From Bradyrhizobium sp. RP6 (GTDB taxonomy: Bacteria > Pseudomonadota > Alphaproteobacteria > Rhizobiales > Xanthobacteraceae), in contig NZ_RQIT01000002.1 of NCBI RefSeq assembly GCF_003837805.1, positions 682,001 to 746,000 on the forward strand: 64,000 nucleotides of DNA. The letters are read 5' to 3'. Position numbers and translations under genes: made by a program. Below the pieces are notes generated by a model. It ran no database searches. It was not told the origin of the DNA and saw nothing but the letters and a program-made list of their open reading frames with translations. Below, piece after piece: positions 1 to 9,634 of this stretch. Within the stretch, counting starts at the first letter, position 1; each line of letters starts with the position of its first letter.

Positions 1-122
1 GCGAGGACCACGAGTCGAACGCGCTCGAAGTGCTGGTCGGCCGAGTGCGCAAGAAGCTCGGTGCCGACCTGATCGAGACCAGGCGCGGCTTCGGCTATCT
101 GGTACCGGAGACGACGCCATGA
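1..122 (+). CDS. response regulator, OmpR/PhoP type, C-terminal fragment
   Basis: Only the last 39 codons are in the window. They read as the end of a winged-helix DNA-binding domain: a recognition-helix stretch with VGRVRKKLG followed by the wing and the terminal RRGFGYLV, which is diagnostic of OmpR/PhoP-family regulators. The receiver domain lies upstream of the window. The stop codon overlaps the ATG of the following histidine kinase (ATGA), so the two form a translationally coupled two-component pair. The stimulus cannot be told from this fragment. Confidence 0.9.
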   Translation, partial: EDHESNALEVLVGRVRKKLGADLIETRRGFGYLVPETTP

Positions 123-1480
123 GCTGGGGCTCGCTGCGGCTGCGACTGGTCGCTGGCGGACTCCTAGCTATCCTGATCGCGCTGACGATTGCCGGCGCCG
201 GGCTGACGTTGCTGTTCGAACGCCACGTCACGCGTACCATCGGTGACGACCTCGACGTCTATCTGAAGCAGCTCGTCTCGGGCATCGATGTCGATGCGCA
301 GGGCAAGCTGGTGGTGGGCCGGCCGCCGACCGATCCTCGCTTTTCCGATCCTCTCTCGGGCTTGTACTGGCTGGTATCAGACGACGGCGGTCAGGTGCTG
401 CGTTCACGTTCGCTGTGGGACACGGCGTTGGACCTGCCGCAGGACGAGCCGTCGCCTCGCGAGTTGCACCATCATGTCATCGTTGGGCCCGCGAACGCAC
501 GGCTCCTGGTCAGCGAACGCCGCGTGCTGCTCACCATGGGGGACCGCCGCGCGCCGGTGCGTGTCGCTGTGGCGGCCGACCTCGCCCGCGTGACGGCCGC
601 CGCCTCGCAATTCGCCAAGGATCTGGCGCTGGCGCTCGGCGTGCTGGGGGTGGTGCTGGCGGCGGCCACCTCGATCCAGGTCGGATTGGGCTTACGTCCG
701 CTCGACGCACTTCGCCGTGGCGTCGCGGACGTCCGCTCCGGGCAACGCAAGCATCTTCCCGTTGATGTCCCTGCCGAGGTCAGGCCTCTGGTGGAAGAGG
801 TGAACAGCCTGATCGACGCCCAGGAACGCGAGATCGAGCGTTCGCGCAGCCGCGCCGCCGACTTGGCGCATGGGCTGAAGACGCCGCTCGCCGCACTCGC
901 GGCCGATGTCGCGCTTTTGCGTCAGCGAGGTGAGCAGGACGTCGCCCAGGCAATCGAAGCCGTCGGCGATACGATGAGCCGTCGCGTCGACCGCGAGCTG
1001 GCGCGCGCCCGGGCGCGGGGGACGGCACGACAGCGCGGTATTTCCACGCCCCTCAGACCGCTTGTTCAGTCCCTGATGCTAACGCTGGCGCGCACGCCCG
1101 CTGCGCAGCGGCTGGAATTCAAGACCTGTATAAAGGGCGAGCCGAGCCTGCCGCTCGATCGCACTGATCTGGCCGAAGTGCTGGGCAATCTTCTGGAAAA
1201 TGCCGCCCGTCATGCCAAAAGCCAGGTACGCATTGCCGCCGATGCTACCGCGAATCCGGCGATCTCTATCGAGGACGACGGCCCGGGAATCGCGTCCGCT
1301 GAACGTGCCCGCGTGCTCGAACGCGGTGTAAGGCTGGATGAGCGCGGTGAAGGTGCCGGACTCGGACTCGCTATCGTTCAGGACGTGCTCAGTGCCTACG
1401 GGTGGCAGCTTGTTCTCACCGATTCCGAACTCGGCGGACTGAAAGCCATCGTCGCGCCGGAGGACAGCCGCCGCCTCTGA
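119..1480 (+). CDS. sensor histidine kinase, PhoQ-like architecture
   Basis: Inner-membrane sensor kinase of 453 residues. A membrane segment at about residues 12-33 is followed by a periplasmic sensor region of about 135 residues, a second membrane segment near 168-190, a HAMP-like linker, then the dimerisation helix with the phosphoacceptor His near 250 in LAHGLKTPLAAL. The ATPase domain has the N box NLLENAARHAK (near 358), the G1 box DDGPGI (near 386) and the G2 box GAGLGLAI (near 412). All catalytic motifs look intact. Its start overlaps the stop of the upstream response regulator, which is its likely partner. The H-box and short periplasmic domain resemble the PhoQ/FeuQ group, but the ligand is unknown. 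Confidence 0.9.
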   Translation: MSWGSLRLRLVAGGLLAILIALTIAGAGLTLLFERHVTRTIGDDLDVYLKQLVSGIDVDAQGKLVVGRPPTDPRFSDPLSGLYWLVSDDGGQVLRSRSLWDTALDLPQDEPSPRELHHHVIVGPANARLLVSERRVLLTMGDRRAPVRVAVAADLARVTAAASQFAKDLALALGVLGVVLAAATSIQVGLGLRPLDALRRGVADVRSGQRKHLPVDVPAEVRPLVEEVNSLIDAQEREIERSRSRAADLAHGLKTPLAALAADVALLRQRGEQDVAQAIEAVGDTMSRRVDRELARARARGTARQRGISTPLRPLVQSLMLTLARTPAAQRLEFKTCIKGEPSLPLDRTDLAEVLGNLLENAARHAKSQVRIAADATANPAISIEDDGPGIASAERARVLERGVRLDERGEGAGLGLAIVQDVLSAYGWQLVLTDSELGGLKAIVAPEDSRRL

Positions 1481-1536
1481 CCAGCCTGCTCGTTGCGCGC
1501 CCCGATGGCCAGGCAGCGTTGCATTGTCTGTGTTTG

Positions 1537-3039
1537 TCAGCGCCTCACGATCGAGCCGGCGCGGCCAACCAGGCGGGCGAGCTGACGGAAGCGGCTGCCG
1601 ACCCGGTCGGCGACGAGGTCGCCGAGCCGGTGCTCGAACACCAGCATCAATTTGCGGCCCACGCTGCGGAAATGCGTGGCCGGCAGGACGCCCGGACGGG
1701 CCGCCGAGATCAGATGCGCGACGCGGAATGCAGCGCCCAGCAGGCGGGCGCGTTCGAGCTGGGCCGGCGTCAGCAGTTCCTGCATGTTGGTCGGCGGCTG
1801 GTTTTCCTCGCTGAGGCCGGCATAGCGATAGAACACGGACAGGCCGACGAAGGCGCGCTCGGTGTGGGTGATCGCGCCGAAATTGCCGTTGACGACGAGG
1901 CTGAGCGTCTGCTCGCCGCGATGGTCGGGATGCACGCGCCAGCCGATGTCGGACAGCAGGCACGCTGTATGGCGCAGGCGGCGGTCCTCTTCCGTCTCGC
2001 GCAGCTTCACGACGCGCACGAGGCGGTCGGTCCAGGCGATCAGCTCGCGGGCGTGTTTCGCCGAGCGTGACAGCAACTGGTTCAGCTCCTCGGCCGCGCA
2101 GATCAGCCCGTCCTCGTTGCGTGCGGCCTCCGGCAACTTCTCGTGCAGGAGGCCCTCGCGCACACCAAAGGTCGAGAACACGATGTTCCTGGGTTTTGCA
2201 ACGCGGATGACGTGCTCGAGCACCAGCGCCGCATAGGTGAGGAGCGGGCGCCGCGCATCGGCGACGATCTCGATGTCCGCGAGCATGTCGGCGGCAGCGA
2301 GACGCCGCAGACGGCGGGAGAAGTCGAGCGCCTCGGCGGCCGAAATCGAATAGCCGTGCATCACCTGGAGCGGATAGCCGCTCTGGATGATGTGGATGCG
2401 CGCGAGCGCGCGCCAGGTGCCGCCGACGGCATAAAAGGTGCGGCCGCGGCCCGCGGTGAGCTGCGGCACCTCGTCGAGCTCCTCGCGCACAATGCGATCG
2501 GCGCGCTTGAGCGATTTGTGCGCGAGGTCCTGCAGCGCGAGCCCGCCGAGCGGCAGCGTCACGCCGCTGCGCACGGTGTTCTTGCGCACATCGATCAGCT
2601 CGAGCGAGCCGCCGCCGAGGTCACCGACGATGCCGTCGGGCAGATGGATGCCGGAGATCACGCCGAGCGCCGACAGCCGCGCCTCGCGCGGACCTGACAG
2701 GATCTCGATCTTCACCGCGCAGATGCGCTCGGCCTTGGCGATGAAGTCGGGGCCGTTGGAGGCGTCGCGGCAGGCAGCGGTCGCAATCGCGAACACGCGC
2801 CCGACCTGCATCACGCGGCACAATGCGCGGAAACGCTTGAGCGAGGTCAGCGCCTTGTCGACGGCGTCGGGCGCGAGCAGGCCCGTGCTCTGCACCTCGC
2901 GCCCGAGGCCGCACAGCGTCTTCTCGTTGAAGATCGGGATGAGGCTCCGCGACAGTCTCTCGTAGACGACGAGACGGACCGAGTTGGAGCCGATGTCGAT
3001 AACCGCGACGCTCGAGCCGCGCTTGCGCGGCCGCTTCAC
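1537..3039 (-). CDS. ppx: Ppx/GppA family exopolyphosphatase
   Basis: Cytoplasmic phosphatase of 500 residues that hydrolyses terminal phosphates of polyphosphate, and possibly pppGpp. The ASKHA fold is visible: the first phosphate loop AVIDIGSNSVRLVVYE at residues 12-27 and the second loop GDLGGGSLEL near residue 142, with a C-terminal HD-like helical part. The GTG start at 3039 has a GGGGA sequence about 11 bases upstream. It lies 15 bases downstream of ppk on the same strand, so synthesis and breakdown of polyphosphate are encoded together. It converges on the histidine kinase gene. GppA and Ppx activities cannot be separated by reading. Confidence 0.92.
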   Translation of the reverse strand: MKRPRKRGSSVAVIDIGSNSVRLVVYERLSRSLIPIFNEKTLCGLGREVQSTGLLAPDAVDKALTSLKRFRALCRVMQVGRVFAIATAACRDASNGPDFIAKAERICAVKIEILSGPREARLSALGVISGIHLPDGIVGDLGGGSLELIDVRKNTVRSGVTLPLGGLALQDLAHKSLKRADRIVREELDEVPQLTAGRGRTFYAVGGTWRALARIHIIQSGYPLQVMHGYSISAAEALDFSRRLRRLAAADMLADIEIVADARRPLLTYAALVLEHVIRVAKPRNIVFSTFGVREGLLHEKLPEAARNEDGLICAAEELNQLLSRSAKHARELIAWTDRLVRVVKLRETEEDRRLRHTACLLSDIGWRVHPDHRGEQTLSLVVNGNFGAITHTERAFVGLSVFYRYAGLSEENQPPTNMQELLTPAQLERARLLGAAFRVAHLISAARPGVLPATHFRSVGRKLMLVFEHRLGDLVADRVGSRFRQLARLVGRAGSIVRR

Positions 3040-3054
3040 GTCGCAAATCCCCGA

Positions 3055-5259
3055 TCAGGAGTGATGGCGTTCGTTCCGGCGCGTGAGACGACGCGGCGAG
3101 GATTCTTTGAGCGACTTTCCACGGCCAGACAGACTCGGATTTGTCATGAAGTAGTTGTGGACGTTGAAAGGCTCCTCGCCCTTCGCGGTCTTCATACGCG
3201 TTGACGACCCATCCGGCAACAATTGCCAGCTCTGCTCATTGTCCTTCAGGTTCGCGACCATGATCTGTTCGAGAACCTGCTGATGCACCGTGGGATTCTG
3301 CAGCGGGCACAGCACCTCGACGCGGCGGTCGAGGTTGCGCGGCATCATGTCGGCCGACGAGATATACACAGCCGCTTTCGCGCTCGGCAGGCCCTGGCCC
3401 ATGCCGAAGCAGTAGATTCGGCCGTGCTCGAGAAAGCGCCCGATGATCGACTTGACCCGGATGTTCTCCGACAGGCCGGGGATGCCGGGCCTCAGGCAAC
3501 AGATGCCGCGCACCACGAGTTCGACCTGGACGCCGGCCTGGGAGGCCTCGTAGAGCGCGTCGATGATGTCGGGGTCGACCAGCGCGTTCATCTTCATCCA
3601 GACCGCGCCGGTCCGGCCGTGCCGCGCATGCGCGGTCTCGCCTTGAATGTGCTCGATGATACGCTTGCGCAGCGTCAGCGGCGACACCGCCATCTTCTCG
3701 AGGTCGCTGGGCGCGGCATAGCCGGTGATGAAATTGAACACGCGCGCGGCATCGCGGCCGATGGTCGGATCGGAGGTGAAATAGGAGAGATCGGTGTAGA
3801 TGCGCGCGGTGACCGGGTGATAGTTGCCGGTGCCGGTATGGACGTAAGTCGTGAGGCTGCCACCCTCGCGGCGCACCACCATCGAAAGTTTTGCGTGAGT
3901 CTTCAATTCGAGGAAGCCGTAGACGACCTGCACGCCGGCGCGTTCGAGATCGCGCGCCCAGCGGATGTTGGCTTCTTCGTCGAAGCGCGCCTTCAGCTCG
4001 ATCAACGCCGTGACGGATTTGCCGGCTTCCGCCGCTTCCGCGAGCGCGCGCACGATCGGCGAGTTGTTGGAGGTGCGGTAGAGCGTCTGCTTGATCGCGA
4101 CGACATCAGGGTCGCGCGCGGCCTGCTGGAGGAACTGCACCACCACGTCGAAGGATTCATAGGGGTGATGGACGATGAGGTCCTTCTGCCGGATCGCGGC
4201 GAAGATGTCGCCGCCATGCTCGCGCACGCGCTCGGGGTGGCGCGGAACATAAGGGGTGAATTCGAGGTCAGGCCGGTCGAGCCGCGTGAGCTGCGAGAGT
4301 TCGTTCATGGCGAGCACGCCGTCGACCAGGAACACCTCGTCGTCGGCCGCCGATAGCGCATGCTGCACGAAACTGCGCAGCTCCTCCGGCATCTTGGCGT
4401 CGATCTCGAGCCGGATCACGGATCCGCGCCGGCGGCGCTTCAGCGCTGTCTCGAACAAGCGGACGAGGTCCTCCGCCTCTTCCTCGATTTCGAGCTCGGA
4501 GTCGCGGATGATCCGGAAGGAGCCCTGACCGTGCAGATTGTAGCCGGGGAACAGGCGGTTGATGAACAGGGCGGTCGCCTGCTCCAGCGAGATCAGGCGC
4601 ACCGTGCCTTCGGCGGGCAGGCGGATGAAGCGGTCGATCTTGCCGGGCATGCGGATCAGCGCGTTCATCTGCTTGCCGTCGGCGGCGCGCGTGAGCTGGA
4701 GCGCGATGGTGAAGCCGAGACTCGGAATGAACGGGAAGGGGTGGGCCGGATCGATCGCCAGTGGCGTCAGCAGCGGGAAGACGTTGTTGAGGAAATAGTC
4801 CTCGATCCAGGTCCGTTCCGCCTTGGTGACGTCCTTGCCGTCGACCAGCACGATGCCGACCTCGGCCAGCGTGCTGCGCAGGTCGCGCCAGATCGCCTGC
4901 TGGTCCGAGGCGAGCTGGGAGACGGTGCGGTTGATCAGCGCGAGCTGTTCCGACGGCGTCAGGCCATCGGGGCTGCGCTCGGCAATGCCCTCGCGCACCT
5001 GGGCCTTGATGCCGGCGACGCGGACCATGAAGAACTCGTCGAGGTTATTCGCCGAAATCGACAGGAACCGCACCCGCTCCAGCACAGGGTGGCTGGGATT
5101 GACCGATTCCTCTAGGACGCGGCGGTTGAAATGCAGCCAGGACAGCTCGCGGTTAATGAACCGTTCGGGGCTGGATGCGATCGCCGGGAGTCCCTCGGTC
5201 TCCGGTGGTTTTTCTTTGGTTTCAATGGCTTGCGCAGAGTCCATCAGAAGTCGGTCCAT
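3055..5259 (-). CDS. ppk1: polyphosphate kinase 1
   Basis: Catalyses reversible transfer of the ATP gamma-phosphate onto polyphosphate. About 734 residues from the ATG at 5259, preferred because GAGG lies about 12 bases upstream; an ATG at 5244 and a longer form from 5307 are possible. The N domain starts with [19 protein letters not shown]. Two histidines are spaced as in the Escherichia coli enzyme (positions 435 and 454 there): H in HAKLS and H in YVHTGTGNY, nineteen residues apart, so the phospho-histidine site looks intact. It sits between hdaA upstream and ppx downstream on the same strand, a conserved alphaproteobacterial order linking replication control and polyphosphate metabolism. 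Confidence 0.96.
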   Translation of the reverse strand: MDRLLMDSAQAIETKEKPPETEGLPAIASSPERFINRELSWLHFNRRVLEESVNPSHPVLERVRFLSISANNLDEFFMVRVAGIKAQVREGIAERSPDGLTPSEQLALINRTVSQLASDQQAIWRDLRSTLAEVGIVLVDGKDVTKAERTWIEDYFLNNVFPLLTPLAIDPAHPFPFIPSLGFTIALQLTRAADGKQMNALIRMPGKIDRFIRLPAEGTVRLISLEQATALFINRLFPGYNLHGQGSFRIIRDSELEIEEEAEDLVRLFETALKRRRRGSVIRLEIDAKMPEELRSFVQHALSAADDEVFLVDGVLAMNELSQLTRLDRPDLEFTPYVPRHPERVREHGGDIFAAIRQKDLIVHHPYESFDVVVQFLQQAARDPDVVAIKQTLYRTSNNSPIVRALAEAAEAGKSVTALIELKARFDEEANIRWARDLERAGVQVVYGFLELKTHAKLSMVVRREGGSLTTYVHTGTGNYHPVTARIYTDLSYFTSDPTIGRDAARVFNFITGYAAPSDLEKMAVSPLTLRKRIIEHIQGETAHARHGRTGAVWMKMNALVDPDIIDALYEASQAGVQVELVVRGICCLRPGIPGLSENIRVKSIIGRFLEHGRIYCFGMGQGLPSAKAAVYISSADMMPRNLDRRVEVLCPLQNPTVHQQVLEQIMVANLKDNEQSWQLLPDGSSTRMKTAKGEEPFNVHNYFMTNPSLSGRGKSLKESSPRRLTRRNERHHS

Positions 5260-5385
5260 CCTGTCTCGCCTCACTTTGCGACTTATGCGCAAAACCCCGG
5301 GGAGCATGTGTTACACCGATGACGTTTCGATGACATTGATGTTCCGGCGCTCCGCCGGGTCAAGCGGGCTTCAGGCGCGGGCCGA

Positions 5386-6063
5386 TCAGGCGTCCCGGAG
5401 CAGCTCGGCGGCCAGCGCCCGGGTGACGGGACGGCCGAGCCGCAGGGCTTCGCTGTCGAGCAGCTCCACGGCCTGCCGGGCGGCCGCCGAGGAGCGCTCC
5501 AGGCGGGTGGCGAGGTAGCCGACCACGCTCTCGTCCACGGTGAGCTGGCGGTCGGCGCAGAATTTGACGATCAGGCCGCGGAAGAGCTGGTCGTCGGGCG
5601 GCAGCAGCGCGACCACCGGAACAGCCCGCAGCCGCGAGCGCAGGTCGCGAAGCTCGACCTCCAGCGAAGCCGGCGCCTCGCGTCCGGTGAGGAGGACGTA
5701 GGCGCCGTCCTCGCGGGCAAGGTTCATCAGGTGAAAGAGGGCGCGCTCGTCAAAACTCCTGGCCTTGAGATCTTCGACCACCAGCGCGCCGGTAGCGAGC
5801 GCGCCCGGAACGGCTGCCGCGGTCAGTGAATTGGCCGTGGTCGAGCGGGCGCCGGCTTCCTCGGCCCAGATCGCGGCGAGATGGCTCTTGCCGCTTCCTT
5901 CCGGGCCGGCCAGCCACATGATCCGGTTCGGCCATTCCGGCCAGCTGTCGATCAGGCCGAGACCGGCCGCATTGGCGGGGCCTTCGAGGAAGTTGTCCCG
6001 GCTGAGGCTCTCCGCATGCGGCAGTGAGAACGCCAATTGTCGGGGGTGGACGCGGCCTGCCAC
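5386..6063 (-). CDS. hdaA: DnaA regulatory inactivator homologue HdaA
   Basis: About 225 residues with a DnaA-like AAA+ domain and no DNA-binding domain IV, the pattern of Hda/HdaA proteins, which stimulate ATP hydrolysis by DnaA with the sliding clamp to prevent over-initiation. The N terminus RQLAFSLPHAES contains the QLAFSLP clamp-binding-like motif; the Walker A is GPEGSGKSHL and the Walker B-like segment is GALVVEDL. The start read here is GTG at 6063; the leader just upstream holds three short direct repeats (6113-6156), so the true start deserves care. It lies between the phosphatidyltransferase gene and ppk, matching the usual alphaproteobacterial arrangement. Confidence 0.9.
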   Translation of the reverse strand: MAGRVHPRQLAFSLPHAESLSRDNFLEGPANAAGLGLIDSWPEWPNRIMWLAGPEGSGKSHLAAIWAEEAGARSTTANSLTAAAVPGALATGALVVEDLKARSFDERALFHLMNLAREDGAYVLLTGREAPASLEVELRDLRSRLRAVPVVALLPPDDQLFRGLIVKFCADRQLTVDESVVGYLATRLERSSAAARQAVELLDSEALRLGRPVTRALAAELLRDA

Positions 6064-6112
6064 GCTTGCTTTGCTCCATGCCGGCGCGCCGGCCCGTTTG
6101 AAGAGGTTCGAC

Positions 6113-6156
6113 TTGATCTTGCGAGACTGATCTTGCGAGACTTGATCTTGCGAGAC
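6113..6156. repeat. three tandem 14-15 bp direct repeats in the hdaA leader
   Basis: The unit TTGATCTTGCGAGAC occurs at 6113-6127, as TGATCTTGCGAGAC at 6128-6141 and again in full at 6142-6156. It lies between the stop of the phosphatidyltransferase gene (6185) and the start of hdaA (6063), so it is transcribed in the hdaA leader. Expansion or contraction here could change leader length; no known protein-binding site was recognised. Confidence 0.85.
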
Positions 6157-6184
6157 TTGGCCTTTTGCAGGGCCGCATCCCGGC

Positions 6185-6727
6185 TCATTTGGCCTCGATC
6201 GTGCTCATGTGCCGCAGCCACTCGACGAGATAGAGCGACACCGAGGAGAGCGTGAAGATCGTGACGAGGCCCATCAGGATGATATCATAAGGTGCCGGCT
6301 TGAAGCCGAAGGCAAGCGCCGCCAGCACCAGCGCCGCGAACGCCACCTGTGCCACGGTATTGAGCTTGGACACCTTCGACGGCTTCATCTCGACGGGCCG
6401 GTCGAACAGCCAGGATACGATCACGGCGGCGACGATCATGATGTCGCGCGAGACCACCAGGATCACGATCCAGCGCGGGATCGCACCCCAGATGCCGAGC
6501 GCCATGTAGATCGAGACCAGCAGCGCCTTGTCCGCGAGAGGATCGAGCAGGGCGCCGAGCTCGCTGGTCATATTGAAGCGCTTGGCCAAGAAGCCGTCCA
6601 CGGCATCGCTGACGCCGGCAATCAAGAAGACGGCGAATGCCACCTCCATCTGGCTCGACACGATGGCCCAGACGATGATCGGGACCAGCATGATGCGGCC
6701 CAGGGTAATGATGTTCGGAATACTCAC
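6185..6727 (-). CDS. CDP-alcohol phosphatidyltransferase, PgsA-like
   Basis: Membrane enzyme of about 180 residues that joins a CDP-activated diacylglycerol and an alcohol. The family signature D-x2-DG-x2-A-x-R-x8-G-x3-D-x3-D is present as DAVDGFLAKRF followed by GALLDPLADK, with several hydrophobic helices around it. The GTG start at 6727 is chosen because GGGAAG lies 8-9 bases upstream and the protein then begins at the normal family start (SIPNIITLGR). It most resembles phosphatidylglycerophosphate synthase-type enzymes often encoded next to hdaA in alphaproteobacteria, but the acceptor alcohol cannot be proven from sequence. It diverges from purM. Confidence 0.85.
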   Translation of the reverse strand: MSIPNIITLGRIMLVPIIVWAIVSSQMEVAFAVFLIAGVSDAVDGFLAKRFNMTSELGALLDPLADKALLVSIYMALGIWGAIPRWIVILVVSRDIMIVAAVIVSWLFDRPVEMKPSKVSKLNTVAQVAFAALVLAALAFGFKPAPYDIILMGLVTIFTLSSVSLYLVEWLRHMSTIEAK

Positions 6728-6883
6728 GAAAGCGCTTCCCGGCACCCGGCCTGACCTCGAATCCGACCCCCTCGGGAGGCTGAACCGGTTGATATCTACA
6801 TAGTATAGGGCGGGGCGCCATGCGAGCCATTGCGTGTCCCCGGAATTCGACGTAACCAGCCGCAAACCCACTGGAAATCGGGC

Positions 6884-7957
6884 ATGACCGACCGCAAAAA
6901 CGGCCTCACCTACGCCGATTCAGGCGTCGATATCGACGCGGGCAACCGCCTCGTCGACCTGATCAAGCCGATGGTGCGCGCCACCGCACGGCCGGGCGCC
7001 GACGCCGAGATCGGCGGCTTCGGCGGCCTGTTCGACCTCAAGGCGGCCGGTTTCAAGGACCCCGTCCTCGTGGCCGCGACCGACGGTGTCGGCACCAAGG
7101 TCAAGATCGCGATCGAGACCGGGCTGCATGGCGGCATCGGCATCGACCTCGTTGCCATGAGCGTCAACGACCTCGTGGTGCAGGGCGCCGAGCCGCTGTT
7201 TTTCCTGGATTATTTCGCCTGCGGCAAGCTCGATCCGGAGGCCGCCGCCGCGATCGTCGCGGGCGTTGCGGAGGGATGCCGCGAATCCGGCTGCGCCCTG
7301 ATCGGCGGCGAGACCGCCGAGATGCCCGGCCTCTACAAGGACGGCGATTACGACCTGGGCGGCTTTGCCGTCGGCGCCGCCGAGCGCGGTACGCTGCTGC
7401 CGCGCAAGGACATCGCCGCTGGCGACGCCGTGATCGGTCTTGCTTCATCAGGCGTGCATTCCAACGGCTTCTCGCTGGTGCGCAAGATCGTGGAACAATC
7501 CGGCCTCGGCTTCGGGGCACAGGCGCCGTTCGCGCCCGTGATGACGCTCGGCGGCGCGCTGCTGACGCCGACGCGGCTCTACGTCAAATCCTGCCTGCGT
7601 GCGATCCGCGAAACCGGCGCGGTGAAGGGGCTCGCCCACATCACCGGCGGCGGTTTCACCGACAACATCCCGCGCGTGCTGCCGAAGCATCTCGGCGTCG
7701 GCATTGACCTCGCGCGCCTGCCGGTCCTGCCGGTGTTCAAATGGCTGGCCGCGCAGGCCAGCATCGCCGAGCTGGAAATGCTGCGCACCTTCAATTGCGG
7801 CATCGGCATGATCGCGATCGTCGAGCCCGACAAGGTCGATGAGGTCGTCGAGGTCTTCACCGACGCCGGCGAGACCGTGGCGCAGCTCGGCACCGTGATC
7901 CCGGCCGAAGGCGAGCATCGCGTCGTCTATAACGGCCACCTCGATCTGGCGCTGTGA
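6884..7957 (+). CDS. purM: phosphoribosylformylglycinamidine cyclo-ligase (AIR synthetase)
   Basis: Fifth step of de novo purine synthesis: ATP-dependent closure of FGAM to AIR. About 357 residues from the ATG at 6884; an upstream TTG at 6830 would add 18 residues that do not look like the family. Recognisable segments are [12 protein letters not shown] at the N terminus, [53 protein letters not shown] and [16 protein letters not shown], all typical of PurM. The stop codon overlaps the purN start (TGATG at 7955-7959), giving a coupled purMN operon. It diverges from the PgsA-like gene across about 155 bases. Confidence 0.97.
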   Translation: MTDRKNGLTYADSGVDIDAGNRLVDLIKPMVRATARPGADAEIGGFGGLFDLKAAGFKDPVLVAATDGVGTKVKIAIETGLHGGIGIDLVAMSVNDLVVQGAEPLFFLDYFACGKLDPEAAAAIVAGVAEGCRESGCALIGGETAEMPGLYKDGDYDLGGFAVGAAERGTLLPRKDIAAGDAVIGLASSGVHSNGFSLVRKIVEQSGLGFGAQAPFAPVMTLGGALLTPTRLYVKSCLRAIRETGAVKGLAHITGGGFTDNIPRVLPKHLGVGIDLARLPVLPVFKWLAAQASIAELEMLRTFNCGIGMIAIVEPDKVDEVVEVFTDAGETVAQLGTVIPAEGEHRVVYNGHLDLAL

Positions 7958-8610
7958 TGAAGCGCCGCGTTGCCATCCTGATCTCCGGGCGCGGCTCCAA
8001 CATGGCCGCGCTGATCAGGGCAGCCAGCACGCCGGATTTCCCGGCGGAGATCTCGCTCGTCGTCTCGAACAAGCCCGATGCGCTCGGACTCGAAAGGGCG
8101 AGGGCAAGCGGCGTGAAGACCGAGGTGATCGAAAGCAAGCCGTTCGGCAAGGACCGCGCAGGCTTCGAGAAGGTGCTGCAGGCAGCGCTCGACCGGCACG
8201 GCATCGAGCTGATCTGTCTCGGCGGCTTCATGCGCCTGTTCACGGCGGAATTCACCAGGGCCTGGTACGGGCGGATGCTCAACATCCATCCCTCGCTGCT
8301 GCCGTCCTTCCCCGGCCTCGATCCGCACGGCCAGGCCCTGCGCGCCGGCGTCAAGCTGTCGGGCGCCACCGTGCATTTCGTCATCCCCGAGACCGACGCC
8401 GGCCCGATCGTGATGCAGGGCGCGGTGCCCGTCAGCGACCACGACACGGCGGATACGCTGTCGGAGCGCATCCTCGAAGTCGAGCACCGCATCTATCCCG
8501 AAGCGCTGCGGCTGCTCGCAACCGGCAAGGTCAAGATCGAGGGCGATGTCTGCAAGACGACGGGCAGCGCGGCGTCGGAGAATTTCCTGATTGCGCCGGT
8601 GGTGGGCTGA
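7957..8610 (+). CDS. purN: phosphoribosylglycinamide formyltransferase
   Basis: Transfers a formyl group from 10-formyltetrahydrofolate to GAR in purine synthesis. About 217 residues. The N terminus VAILISGRGSNMAALI is the phosphate-binding loop of PurN; LICLGGFMRLF and the catalytic stretch NIHPSLLPSFPG are present, with the following HGQALRAG and GATVHFV segments. The ATG at 7957 overlaps the purM stop, and a GTG one codon earlier is an alternative. Length and motifs are standard, and nothing suggests loss of function. Confidence 0.97.
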   Translation: MKRRVAILISGRGSNMAALIRAASTPDFPAEISLVVSNKPDALGLERARASGVKTEVIESKPFGKDRAGFEKVLQAALDRHGIELICLGGFMRLFTAEFTRAWYGRMLNIHPSLLPSFPGLDPHGQALRAGVKLSGATVHFVIPETDAGPIVMQGAVPVSDHDTADTLSERILEVEHRIYPEALRLLATGKVKIEGDVCKTTGSAASENFLIAPVVG

Positions 8611-8626
8611 GCCGGGCACTTCAGGC

Positions 8627-8782
8627 TTACGCGATGTAACCTACTGCCTCGCCATTGCGGACATATCCGTAGACGCGGAAACCCGCGGCCGTTTCCTCTC
8701 CCGCAAAGCGGATGCGTTTCAGGATTGCGCGGACAAGTTCGCGTTGCTGCGTAGTCTCGGTGGATAGTTCAGCCCATTCCAT
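8627..8782 (-). CDS. small hypothetical protein (51 aa), third gene of the cspA chain
   Basis: A 51-residue reading frame starting MEWAELSTET and ending GEAVGYIA. Its ATG follows the TAG stop of the upstream 87-residue gene with no base between and in the same frame, so it could be made by reinitiation or by readthrough of the TAG as a fused 139-residue protein. No membrane segment or signal peptide is apparent; the composition is soluble. I do not recognise the family. Its contiguous position behind two coupled genes is the main support that it is real. Confidence 0.55.
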   Translation of the reverse strand: MEWAELSTETTQQRELVRAILKRIRFAGEETAAGFRVYGYVRNGEAVGYIA

Positions 8783-9046
8783 CTAAGCCGATCCGCTGCT
8801 CGTCCAGTGATAGAACCACTCGCCGTCCCACTGGCTCGGGCCTCCGGTTTCCAGGTTTTTGCAGCGAAATCGAGGTTGATCGGACGAGGCAAGATCGAGC
8901 ACGGCCTCGCGCAGCTCGCGCCATTTAGTGTTATTGGCGACCAAGCAATATCCGGATTGCTGAGCCATGCGCTCGCTCCAAACAAAATCCCCCGGCAGAG
9001 CCGGGGGCAACGTCATGATCTCTCGCTTGTCAGGCTCGAGAGACAT
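8783..9046 (-). CDS. small hypothetical protein (87 aa) coupled to cspA
   Basis: An 87-residue protein beginning MSLEPDKREIMTLPP, with a tryptophan-rich C-terminal part (WDGEWFYHWTSSG). The ATG overlaps the cspA stop codon as TGATG, so translation is probably coupled to cspA. An internal Met at residue 11 could also serve as a start. The GFVWSER-to-WREL region and the aromatic tail suggest a small folded soluble protein; no enzymatic motif is visible and the family is not recognised. Function may relate to cold or nucleic-acid stress by association, which is inference only. Confidence 0.6.
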   Translation of the reverse strand: MSLEPDKREIMTLPPALPGDFVWSERMAQQSGYCLVANNTKWRELREAVLDLASSDQPRFRCKNLETGGPSQWDGEWFYHWTSSGSA

Positions 9047-9252
9047 CAGGAGACCTTGAGGTTCTCCGCGGATGTCTTGCCGCGGTTCTCCACGAGGTCG
9101 AATTCAACCACCTGGTTTTCGTTGAGGGTGGAGAGTCCGGCACGCTCGACGGCGGAGATATGGACGAACACGTCCTTGTCGCTGCCATTCGGCTTGATGA
9201 ACCCATAGCCCTTGGTCGGGTTGAACCATTTGACGGTGCCCTTCTGCGGCAT
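9046..9252 (-). CDS. cspA: cold shock protein, CspA family
   Basis: Single-domain RNA/DNA chaperone of 68 residues. The RNP1 motif KGYGFI and RNP2 motif VFVHI are intact, with the usual GTVKWFNPTKG start and the SAENL end. A strong GGAGGAG ribosome site lies 6-12 bases upstream of the ATG at 9252. About 220 bases separate it from the divergent upstream gene, leaving room for a long structured 5' leader of the kind that controls cold-shock genes. Two small genes follow in a coupled chain (TGATG, then TAG-ATG). Confidence 0.95.
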   Translation of the reverse strand: MPQKGTVKWFNPTKGYGFIKPNGSDKDVFVHISAVERAGLSTLNENQVVEFDLVENRGKTSAENLKVS

Positions 9253-9634
9253 CGTTAGTCTCCTCCACTAGATACAAAAAAGACGCGGCCGCTTTTCGCG
9301 TGCCACGCCACAAACGGGCTTCCGGAAGTCTGTTCGAGTCTTGAGTCTCAATGTCGCGAAACGCACAGCAGAGCGGCCAATTCCGATTGTGTCCGATATT
9401 GCAACATGAAAAGCGCGCGTTAGCAAGCAAAGCGCGAATTTCAAGACCGCGATCGGTGCCATCATCTGCTATTTGCGACCTGTGGCCGCGGAACCACAAT
9501 CGAGGGCAATAGCCTTAGCGGCAGCGGGCCAACCGGTTGACCCTTCGTTGCAGTTCGGCACAAATCGCCACATAGCGCGAGCCGCTCGTGTTGCATTTTT
9601 GCTGGCCGCCACATTTGCTTCGGGATTAGTCGCC

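Noticed and set aside
6728-6883. Possible sigma-70 promoter between the PgsA-like gene and purM (TTGATA, TAGTAT)
   Set aside because: The spacing and -10 match are too weak to call without expression data.
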